Shown here: positions 1 to 7,952 of the stretch, in pieces
Layout: every line of letters starts with the position of its first letter
How positions within the stretch are numbered: the stretch's first letter is position 1
From: JAEUSG01 sp964590225
GTDB taxonomy: Bacteria; Fibrobacterota; OXYB2-FULL-49-7; JAEUSG01
Direction of reading: 5' to 3'
DNA length: 64,000 nt
Assembly: GCA_964590225.1 (NCBI GenBank)
Contig: CAZPWS010000007.1
Location: 1 to 64,000 of the forward strand
Position numbers and translations under genes: made by a program
Notes under the pieces: model-generated
What the model was told of the DNA's origin: nothing
Databases searched by the model: none
What the model saw: the letters and a program-made list of their open reading frames with translations, nothing else

Positions 1-107
1 AGTTTCTTGGGTGGCTAGTTACCCCTCGAGCCATATACTACTGTCTGAATTGCAGGTTTAGAAGAGATATTCATGGCAAACAGAAAAAGTTTGCTATATT
101 TAATATC

Positions 108-1208
108 GTGGGTTCAAAAAAAACCATAACATTTATCTTGAGTGGTGCAGCTCCGCAACCTTGTGGCGGTTTCAAGATAGTTTACGAATATGCAAATAGA
201 CTCTCCGAACGGGGTTGGAATGTTAATATCATACACCCATTAGTATTGTGGCAAACAAGGCAATCTGTTCTAGAAAAACTTAAAAAGTGGCCGACCTATT
301 TTTATAAACTGCTATTAAAAAAATATTTACCCAACTCATGGTTTCCTATATCGGCAAAAATTAATATGCTTTGGACCCCAAGCCTTGCAGAAAAACATAT
401 ACCAGATGCTGATTATATAGTCGCCTGTCCGGTCGAGTCTTCATTTTATGTCGCAGACTATAAACAATCGAAGGGGAGCAAATTTTATTTCATTCAGCAC
501 TTTGAAGACTGGAATTTGTCAAAAGAACTTGTTGAAAAAAGTTGGAAATTACCTCTTAAAAAAATTGTTATAGCAAAATGGTTAGCTGATATCGGAAGTA
601 GCCTTAAACAGGATACAATTTACATACCTAACGGATTGGATTTTTCTTTTTTTCGTAAGGAAATACCATTTCAGGAGCGACATCCGAGATCCGTCCTTTT
701 TTTGGCCCATGAGCACTTGTGGAAAGGTACTATTTTTGCGACAGAGGCAGTAAAGGAATTAAAAAAGAAATATGCTGATCTAGTTGTTTCGGCTTTTGGA
801 ATTTATGATCGGCCCGAATATTTTCCCGACTGGATAACCCACCACAAAGATCCATCTCAGTATAAACTAAAAGAACTTTATAACAGCCATGCAGTGTTTG
901 TATCACCAAGCTTGGCCGAGGGCTGGCCATTACCTCCAGCCGAGGCGTTAATGTGCGGCTGTGCATTAATAGCAACTAATATTGGCGGACATAGAGAATA
1001 TGTTGAAGATGGTGTCAACGGTATTTTTTGCGAAAGCTCATCTTCCAAATCAATTGAGAATAAGTTGCTATATTTGTTTAACAACAGGGATATTGCAGAA
1101 AAACTTTCGACAAATGCACCGATTAGTTTGGAAAAGTTTGATTGGGATTCACGAGTTGATTTGTTCGAAAGAGCACTTGACAATAACCAATCACTACCTT
1201 TTATGTAA
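108..1208 (+). CDS. Glycosyltransferase family 4 protein (N-terminus uncertain)
   Basis: A GT-B fold sugar transferase, presumably moving a sugar from a nucleotide donor onto a growing surface glycan at the inner membrane. The N-terminal domain opens with a beta strand and glycine loop (ITFILSG, then CGGFKIVYEYA). The C-terminal donor domain has SPSLAEGWPLPPAEALMCG, the usual E-x7-E signature of GT4 enzymes. The GTG start at 108 has no visible Shine-Dalgarno sequence, and the same frame is open back to base 3, so the gene may begin upstream of the window and be longer than 366 residues. Its 3' end overlaps the convergent methyltransferase by 15 nt. The sugar specificity cannot be read from sequence. 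Confidence 0.85.
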   Translation: MGSKKTITFILSGAAPQPCGGFKIVYEYANRLSERGWNVNIIHPLVLWQTRQSVLEKLKKWPTYFYKLLLKKYLPNSWFPISAKINMLWTPSLAEKHIPDADYIVACPVESSFYVADYKQSKGSKFYFIQHFEDWNLSKELVEKSWKLPLKKIVIAKWLADIGSSLKQDTIYIPNGLDFSFFRKEIPFQERHPRSVLFLAHEHLWKGTIFATEAVKELKKKYADLVVSAFGIYDRPEYFPDWITHHKDPSQYKLKELYNSHAVFVSPSLAEGWPLPPAEALMCGCALIATNIGGHREYVEDGVNGIFCESSSSKSIENKLLYLFNNRDIAEKLSTNAPISLEKFDWDSRVDLFERALDNNQSLPFM

Positions 1209-2186
1209 GCAGAAAAAGGCAGCGTTAACCAACAAATCATCTTCAGAGATACTATTGATTGTTGATATGTAGCGATTTATGCTTTTCTGTTTTGTAAGTG
1301 TTTTTCTAAAGTCAGCAGGGATGGTTTTACAGCAAACCTTTTTGTTGTTTCCCACGAGATAAACTATTACCGTACGAATGTCGTATTCTTTTTTCGAAAA
1401 GTAACTCACATATTGTGAGTAAAGCATTCGGTTGGGTGCACCAAGATGTGTCGTAATTTGTGTCCACTTTTTGGGCGGAACTGTCAAAAAAGTATGTTCG
1501 GGTAGTAGCCACTCAGTAAACATGCCGTGATCTCTAAAATCAATCTCATGTAGCATGTATCCCCCTTTTCGTAATAATTCATGCATTACATCTAAAGCAT
1601 CCCTTATGTAGAATACATGTTCCAACACAGCTCTTGAGATAATTAAATCAAAAGATGACGGTGCAAATAGTGATGTCAGCTGATCTATTGAAAGCTTATT
1701 GTAAACTATATAGTTGGTATTTATCTTATACGATCCTTCACTAAACGATATCACATCAGAAAGAGCATCTTTTTCGTCTTTTCCCATCCGGCTATAAAGA
1801 GCATAATATATTTCGTACAATCTGTTTTCATCTATCAACGAAGAGAATCTGTCAACACAGACAACCTTTTGTGCCCCGTTAGCAATGAATTTTAATGCTA
1901 CACCCAAATTCTCTCCAGGACCAACTTCAAGTATTTGCTTGCCAACAAAAGTCTCTTTAGTTAATCCAGAATTTCTGATGTAATCGGCATAAACCTCATC
2001 AATGTAATCAAGACATCGATCGATACTATAAGGGAATTCACATACCCAAGGGGTCTTGATCGCCAAATTCTTGGATGCATTCCTGTTTAGTCTATTATAT
2101 TTTGCAACTATTAACCGGATCATTATATCTGTAAAAAAATCAAATCTAATTAAGAACAGATAAATTTTTTTAATAGCCGATTTCAT
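1194..2186 (-). CDS. SAM-dependent methyltransferase
   Basis: A class I methyltransferase of 330 residues. The SAM-binding motif I is ILEVGPGENLGVALKF near residue 85, followed by an acidic strand end (VVCVDRF). A later DLIISRAVLEHV matches motif IV, and MLHEIDFRDHG follows. Its setting between a glycosyltransferase and a flippase suggests it methylates a sugar or capping residue of a surface polysaccharide, but this is inference. The ATG start lies one base from the stop of the upstream flippase gene (2188), so the two are probably co-transcribed. The acceptor is unknown. Confidence 0.82.
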   Translation of the reverse strand: MKSAIKKIYLFLIRFDFFTDIMIRLIVAKYNRLNRNASKNLAIKTPWVCEFPYSIDRCLDYIDEVYADYIRNSGLTKETFVGKQILEVGPGENLGVALKFIANGAQKVVCVDRFSSLIDENRLYEIYYALYSRMGKDEKDALSDVISFSEGSYKINTNYIVYNKLSIDQLTSLFAPSSFDLIISRAVLEHVFYIRDALDVMHELLRKGGYMLHEIDFRDHGMFTEWLLPEHTFLTVPPKKWTQITTHLGAPNRMLYSQYVSYFSKKEYDIRTVIVYLVGNNKKVCCKTIPADFRKTLTKQKSINRYISTINSISEDDLLVNAAFFCLHKR

Positions 2187-2187
2187 C

Positions 2188-3621
2188 TTAAAATCCTCGT
2201 CTAAAAATGGTTTTAATGGCGAACACCATTGCTTTTGATCTTAACAAATAACAAAAAAATAGATAAGTTACTGTGCCAATCATAAGTTCTGAGATTAACA
2301 AAACAATATCGTTTTTAATTTTTATAATTAAGAAGTTTAATATCGCAAACATAATAACAGATGCAATTAGTGTTTTGATAATCTCAATTGTGGGGAATCT
2401 GAAAGTAAAAATTTTTAATACAAAATAAACCTGTGTTATCGTAACAACAAGTTCAGTAAAGGAATAAATAATAACTGCGGCAGAAATTCCGAAATATTTA
2501 AGAAATACTGTGTTTAATGAAAGATTAACGATTGCACCAGCAATTACAGCAATGGTTAAATATTTTTCATGACCCATTGGCATTAATATTTGGAGACCCG
2601 TGATATTATTTATTGACCAAAAAATAATACACGGCGAAAATAACAATAAAAACAGACTCATATCACTGAAATCCGGAGGAAATAAAACCGAAACTAGTGG
2701 TTTTGAAGTCGCAATTAATCCAAAAAAAATTGGCAACACAACAAAAGCGCTCATTAGAACAGAGTGTTCAAAATAGTGTTTAAGCTCATCTATTTGTTGC
2801 TTCTTCCAAAGATGTGATATTCTCGGCAACATAACCGTACTAAGAGAACCTACAATGACCATGGAAATTCTGACAATCTTTTGAGCATAGTCATAAACAC
2901 CAACTTTTTGATCCCCAACAAAGTATCCTATGATTACTTTATCGAAAGTTGCATAAAACTGTATGGCTATTTGAGTTATAAAAACGCTGAGCATTGAGGG
3001 CAAATGTGATCGCATTATAGAATAAGAAAATATTGGTTTACCAACGGTACGAATCACACCCGGATATAAGAGGAGATGCCCCGCGATTGTAGAAGCAGGT
3101 AAAATCAATATATATCTTGCAAGGTGGTGCTGGTTTTTGACTAGTCCAAATATTGCCAACAAGCTTATTACGCGAACGAATAAATTTCGTAAGGTGATAT
3201 TCTTGAAATCCTCATTGCCCACATAAAACCACGAAACATCTAACGCAATGGCTAACAGGTTAAATACCTGCAAGAACAGAAAATATTTGTTTGAGTAATT
3301 GGTGTTGGCCAAGTAAATGACAAAACCAATGGTTGTTGCACTAACAGAAAATATTTTCATAAGAAAAATTGCCCAAAAGTTTTTTGAACTCAATTCTCTA
3401 TCTTCCCGATGTGCCGCAATTGTACGACTGCCATACATGTTAATACCAAATAAAGCGAATGTACCAAAAAACATTACAACTGATAATGTATATGAACTGA
3501 TACCAACAAGCTCTACTCCGAGTATGCGAGCGATATATGGCATTGTTGCTACTGGAATTAGAACTTGGAAAAATTGGTTTATTATTTCCAATATGTAATT
3601 AGAAGATAATCTTGTTCTCAA
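2188..3621 (-). CDS. Wzx-type polysaccharide flippase
   Basis: A 477-residue, highly hydrophobic protein with the pattern of about 12 to 14 membrane helices typical of the MATE-like polysaccharide transporter family (RfbX/Wzx). The N-terminus, with NYILEIINQFFQVLIPV and then PYIARILGVE, matches the conserved opening of O-antigen flippases. It would move undecaprenyl-linked repeat units across the inner membrane. It is the first gene of a minus-strand pair with the methyltransferase and is divergent from the GT2 gene. The roughly 100 bp to the GT2 start at 3726 should hold both promoters. Confidence 0.88.
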   Translation of the reverse strand: MRTRLSSNYILEIINQFFQVLIPVATMPYIARILGVELVGISSYTLSVVMFFGTFALFGINMYGSRTIAAHREDRELSSKNFWAIFLMKIFSVSATTIGFVIYLANTNYSNKYFLFLQVFNLLAIALDVSWFYVGNEDFKNITLRNLFVRVISLLAIFGLVKNQHHLARYILILPASTIAGHLLLYPGVIRTVGKPIFSYSIMRSHLPSMLSVFITQIAIQFYATFDKVIIGYFVGDQKVGVYDYAQKIVRISMVIVGSLSTVMLPRISHLWKKQQIDELKHYFEHSVLMSAFVVLPIFFGLIATSKPLVSVLFPPDFSDMSLFLLLFSPCIIFWSINNITGLQILMPMGHEKYLTIAVIAGAIVNLSLNTVFLKYFGISAAVIIYSFTELVVTITQVYFVLKIFTFRFPTIEIIKTLIASVIMFAILNFLIIKIKNDIVLLISELMIGTVTYLFFCYLLRSKAMVFAIKTIFRRGF

Positions 3622-3725
3622 AATGTTATCTATGTCTCCCTCAATGTGCTAAGATAGCTAATTTGTTTTCCATCATAAATGAATTTCACCACAGAAATAA
3701 AATTCACTATCTTCTATATCAAGAT

Positions 3726-4679
3726 ATGAAATTTCCTCTTGTTTCATTAATTGTAATAAACTGGAACGGCGAAAAGCTCCTCCGTGGTTGTATCGACTCT
3801 TTACTAAAAACAGATTATGACAACCTTGAATTAATAGTGGTAGATAATAATTCTTCAGATAATTCGATAGAAATTCTTGAGACCTATGGGAATAAGGTCA
3901 GGATCATTCAAAATAGAGAAAATTCAGGGTACGCAAAAGGGTGTAATATTGGGATCCACGAAGCACATGGAAAATATATTTCCACACTTAATAACGATAT
4001 TGCGGTAGAACCTGACTGGCTGCGAAAGGCTGTTGATTTTTTAGAAAAAAATAGGACAGTAGGAGGAATAAGCCCCAGGCAGATGAACTATTTTGATCGG
4101 GATAAAATTGACATTCTTTTTTCGGTAGTTCATCGTGATTTAAGCTTTATCCCTTATCTTGATGGTGTGGAATGGCGCGGACAGGTCCCTGCTTCGTATG
4201 TAATATCAATTAACGGAGCGTCAGCAGTTTGGAGGGCGGAGATGCTCAAAGAGCTGCATGGATTCAATGAAATTTACCACTCATTTTATGAGGAGACCGA
4301 TCTCTGTTTTCGTGCGCTAACCAATGGCTGGAAATTTGTGTTTTTACCAGATGTAATAGTTTATCACATGAGATCCGTATCTTATAAGAGTGTAAGTAGT
4401 TTTATGTTTTATTTGGGACAAAGAAATCGGCGAATTATGCTACTAAATAATTACCCCATTATTTATTTGTTAAAGAAAAGCCCGCTATTACTTACCATTG
4501 AAATTTACAGATTTATATTACAGTTGCTCAGACGAGAAATGGTATTAACATATAGTAAAGCGCTTGTTCATTCTCTACTCTATTTTTTTTCGTTTAAGTG
4601 GGTAAACTATAAAAAGGCAGAAATAGGCCCATTAAGTTACTACCAGCAATTGAGAATAAAGTTATTTATAAATCTCTAA
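3726..4679 (+). CDS. Glycosyltransferase family 2 protein
   Basis: A GT-A fold transferase of 317 residues, similar in layout to rhamnosyltransferases. The chosen ATG at 3726 gives the standard opening FPLVSLIVINWNGEKLL. A frame extension back to a TTG at 3612 would add 38 residues without family character and overlap the flippase start. Visible signatures are VDNNSSDNS for donor binding, STLNNDIAVEPDW as the DxD-like metal site, and EETDLCFR in the acceptor region. A hydrophobic stretch near the C-terminus may associate with the membrane. The 3' end overlaps the convergent GT4 gene by 18 nt. Confidence 0.87.
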   Translation: MKFPLVSLIVINWNGEKLLRGCIDSLLKTDYDNLELIVVDNNSSDNSIEILETYGNKVRIIQNRENSGYAKGCNIGIHEAHGKYISTLNNDIAVEPDWLRKAVDFLEKNRTVGGISPRQMNYFDRDKIDILFSVVHRDLSFIPYLDGVEWRGQVPASYVISINGASAVWRAEMLKELHGFNEIYHSFYEETDLCFRALTNGWKFVFLPDVIVYHMRSVSYKSVSSFMFYLGQRNRRIMLLNNYPIIYLLKKSPLLLTIEIYRFILQLLRREMVLTYSKALVHSLLYFFSFKWVNYKKAEIGPLSYYQQLRIKLFINL

Positions 4680-5747
4680 TAGATTATTGGAAAAAGAACT
4701 TTCCGTAAATTTTTCTTTAATCGTTTTCGAATATTCAGCATTATACTCACTTCTGATTGCTTTATTGATAGTAGATGCTATTACTTCAACAGAGTCATTG
4801 TCATTCACCCAAAATGGAACATCCTGAAGTATTTCAGGAAGACTCGAGTTTTTTGCACAAACGAGCTTTGTTCCACACGCCAATGCTTCAAGTGGTGGGA
4901 AACCAAAGCCTTCCTGTAACGATAAAAAGAGGTGGCAGTCCGCCCCTTTTAGTATTGAAGCCAGCTTGGAATCATTAACAAAGCCGGTAAAAACAAGAGA
5001 GCTAAAAAAGGCATTCTTTGAGTAATTAGAATGTATTTCCGTACGAAAATCATTGTTTATTTCTCCAACTATCAAAAAACGATGCTCTGTTTTATACATA
5101 TCTTTAAACGCAAAAAATGATTCGATGGCCTTATTAACATTTTTATACTGTCGAAATCCCCCATGATATACAACATAAGGCCAATCTTCTGTGTGGGGAG
5201 AGATGTTAGAATCAAAAAAAATACTCGAAGCAAATAGGTGAATTGCTTTAACTTTGTTCTTGTTACAAATTTTAAAATAATTAATAATAGCTGATTTTGA
5301 ATAATCAGAGATGGTTAATAAAATATCGGCAGACCGTGATGTGATTCGTGTGCCAACATGCCATCTTATAAGAGTTGCCAATTTATATGAATCTGGAAAC
5401 ATTGCAGGAAGGAGATCATTTATCGTTCCCAAATATTTAACATTATTAATTTTGATGAGCGGCAATCCAAAATTATGGGTAACATGAAATATATCCGGCT
5501 TAAGTTTTCGTAGTACTCTAACAAGCGAAATATTTTCCCACCACCACGCGAGAAGAGAATGGTTGGGGCCGAAGGAAAGAACTTTTATTTTTGGATCGGT
5601 GAGTAGTTCATCAGATAATTTGGCGCTATTACTCGCAAGAAGATAAAGTTCGTGCTCCGTTTTAACAGCATCAATAATAGTACGGGTTACCCTGTAAAGG
5701 CCGCTTTTTTCGAATTGGAGGATTCGCGCATCAAGTGCAATTTTCAT
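4662..5747 (-). CDS. Glycosyltransferase family 4 protein
   Basis: A GT-B sugar transferase of 361 residues. It opens with MKIALDARILQFEKSGLYR, the DAR...GiGRY-like start of mannosyltransferase-type GT4 enzymes. The N-domain carries PDIFHVTHNFGLPL, and the donor domain has LSLQEGFGFPPLEALACG (E-x7-E). It lies 12 nt downstream of the AraC-like gene on the same strand, so the membrane regulator and this transferase may share a transcript. Acceptor and donor are not predictable from sequence alone. Confidence 0.87.
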   Translation of the reverse strand: MKIALDARILQFEKSGLYRVTRTIIDAVKTEHELYLLASNSAKLSDELLTDPKIKVLSFGPNHSLLAWWWENISLVRVLRKLKPDIFHVTHNFGLPLIKINNVKYLGTINDLLPAMFPDSYKLATLIRWHVGTRITSRSADILLTISDYSKSAIINYFKICNKNKVKAIHLFASSIFFDSNISPHTEDWPYVVYHGGFRQYKNVNKAIESFFAFKDMYKTEHRFLIVGEINNDFRTEIHSNYSKNAFFSSLVFTGFVNDSKLASILKGADCHLFLSLQEGFGFPPLEALACGTKLVCAKNSSLPEILQDVPFWVNDNDSVEVIASTINKAIRSEYNAEYSKTIKEKFTESSFSNNLLEIYK

Positions 5748-5759
5748 TTTAAGCCTATA

Positions 5760-7796
5760 TTATTGTTTGCTATTTCGTCGGAAATCTTTTGGGGAGATGT
5801 TTTCAAATTTTTTGAAAACGGACGCAAAATTATTGGAAGCAGAATAGCCAACCGCAATACTTATTTGTTCTATACTCATTTCCTGATTTGTCATCAAAAG
5901 ATTTTTCGCCTTCCCAATCCTTATTTCATTGACAAGCCTATTGAAAGAGGTGTTTTTACCCGCCATTATTCTGTAAAAATGTTTTTCATTAATATGAAAT
6001 GTAGTTGTGATATTTTTAACGCGTAAGCTTTCAGTTATGTGGTCGGAAATATATGAAGAAATATCATCAAATATCTTGTCGTCAATGGTTTTATCGCTTA
6101 ACAATTGTTTGTTGTTTTTCTGGTCTATTATTCTGCGTGAGACAATAATGGCTAAAACAATTAATAGTGAGCTCAATAAGAGTGTCCAAGGGTTGCTTTT
6201 ATAAGAACCATCGCCAGCAATCACCATGAAATTACTTTTAAACACAGGTGTAATCGCCTCTGGAGAGCTGGTTGTACTTTGTAAATCACGATAAACAACT
6301 GCAGATGAAATGTTCCATAAACCTATGGAAGCATTCTGGAGTAACCTTATATCAAAACTGATTATACCTACGGTTGTATCGATTTTGAAATTTTTGTCAG
6401 ATTGGCGAATGTACAGGCCATCATGCCCGATAGGGACGCGACTTGTCAAAAAACTGTTCTCTACATTCTTTTCGAAAAAGGCATACTCCCCTTTATATAG
6501 GTTAAGATTACATATATAGCTCGATGCGGCACAAAATTGTCCACCTTTATTGGCTGGATGTCCATAGGTATAGGATGTATCATTAAGCCATACAATGAGA
6601 TAAAGCAATGAGTCCCATGCAACAAGATTATTGATCTCAACTGTAACGGTATGCCATCTTTCTCTTTGTATTTCGCTTAATCTTCTGCTATTATCCATCG
6701 TGCTAAAGTAGGTATTCCTTATGGAAACCATGGCGGCATCTGTTTTGTCAATATCAAAAATAACGGGATTCGACCAATAGCTCCAATTGCCGAAATTATT
6801 GCGATGAGAAGTCTGCCACCAGTAAGTTCCCCTATGAAGAGTAAATGGTATTGCATACTCAGAAAAGTACTCTAAAGCATATTCTACTACATCAAAGAGC
6901 GGAAAAACTTGACATGTATCCATAAAAATGCGCCATCTGACCTGGGATAAATCTTCGCCGAAATAATTAGTGTCATGTCTCTTACAACACATCCTGATTT
7001 TACCATTGGAAATGATTGATGAACAACTAACAGCGGTGTTGGGAATAGAAAAGAGCCTGTTATCCGAAATTGCGATTTCATCCATACTTATCGTAATTGG
7101 AAAATCGGCTTCTCTGAAGTGAGACTGAATATCGATAGAAAAAAAATCATTATTGTATGGATATTTTAACCGCCATGCTGCACTTTCTATTCCATTGAAG
7201 TAAAAAAGTGCTTCAATACTGTCACTTGTCAGAAAACTTACTTTTGATTCTACACAATAGATTGTATCTTTATCTATTGGCACAAGGAGTCGTTGCTTAC
7301 TATAAGCAGCATTGGGAGAAACAGATAAGAATAATCCTTTTTTATTTAAATCAATAAGAAATTTAAATGTCATCAGTGTGGCTATATCGTTATTCTGTCT
7401 TTGTTCGGTTGTAATGACATTGACAAGAAACAGCGAAATTGTTTTTTCTGCTGTCTTATTTGATGAAAAATCAGAGCCCATTGAATCAAAACGCACATAA
7501 AATCTCTGCCATATCTCTTTTTGACCAGCAAGAAGGTGCGTTTTGAATTTCCTATCTGTATGGCCAAAAACAGTTGATTGGAGTTGCAGGCCTTTATTGC
7601 CAAAAATTGCTGCGTTTGCAGTGAACGGAATTGGATTGCCATAACTTGTCATTTGGTGATAGGACGATTTGTTCTTAACTACCAACATAGCTGTTGTGTC
7701 GCATAAATTATTTTTAGATGCTGCCCCAATATGTGTCAAAAAGAAAGTCCACGACACGATAAATATAAAAAGCGGTCTAGAGCTATACTCTATCAT
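5760..7796 (-). CDS. Membrane-anchored AraC-family transcription regulator with large ectodomain
   Basis: A 678-residue one-component sensor. Residues 1-26 form a hydrophobic signal/anchor segment. The exported part to about residue 535 looks beta-rich. Its first part resembles a concanavalin/LamG-like sugar-binding fold, and a later segment (GTYWWQTSHRNNFGNWSYWS) reads like a fibronectin type III strand pair. One transmembrane helix (about 536-553, LLLSSLLIVLAIIV) precedes a cytoplasmic AraC HTH domain (568-678). The second helix-turn-helix motif is SIEQISIAVGYSASNNFASVFKKF. An extracellular ligand, perhaps a glycan, would alter DNA binding across the membrane; this is inference. It is divergent from the secreted protein at 7953 and upstream of a glycosyltransferase. 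Confidence 0.85.
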   Translation of the reverse strand: MIEYSSRPLFIFIVSWTFFLTHIGAASKNNLCDTTAMLVVKNKSSYHQMTSYGNPIPFTANAAIFGNKGLQLQSTVFGHTDRKFKTHLLAGQKEIWQRFYVRFDSMGSDFSSNKTAEKTISLFLVNVITTEQRQNNDIATLMTFKFLIDLNKKGLFLSVSPNAAYSKQRLLVPIDKDTIYCVESKVSFLTSDSIEALFYFNGIESAAWRLKYPYNNDFFSIDIQSHFREADFPITISMDEIAISDNRLFSIPNTAVSCSSIISNGKIRMCCKRHDTNYFGEDLSQVRWRIFMDTCQVFPLFDVVEYALEYFSEYAIPFTLHRGTYWWQTSHRNNFGNWSYWSNPVIFDIDKTDAAMVSIRNTYFSTMDNSRRLSEIQRERWHTVTVEINNLVAWDSLLYLIVWLNDTSYTYGHPANKGGQFCAASSYICNLNLYKGEYAFFEKNVENSFLTSRVPIGHDGLYIRQSDKNFKIDTTVGIISFDIRLLQNASIGLWNISSAVVYRDLQSTTSSPEAITPVFKSNFMVIAGDGSYKSNPWTLLLSSLLIVLAIIVSRRIIDQKNNKQLLSDKTIDDKIFDDISSYISDHITESLRVKNITTTFHINEKHFYRIMAGKNTSFNRLVNEIRIGKAKNLLMTNQEMSIEQISIAVGYSASNNFASVFKKFENISPKDFRRNSKQ

Positions 7797-7952
7797 ACTT
7801 GCTAAAATAAAATTAATCAGATGCGTTTGTCACTTATGTTACTACACACACTCGTTTTAAACCTTTTAAATTACATTTTAAATTTATTGTGCTTTTATAA
7901 ACTTTTTAGACTATATATACCTTAAGGCTACAAAATGCGGAGGAAGTTCAAT

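Noticed and set aside
3612..3725. Longer start for the GT2 gene
   Set aside because: The TTG start would overlap the divergent flippase gene and adds 38 residues unlike the family; the ATG at 3726 directly precedes the conserved first strand.
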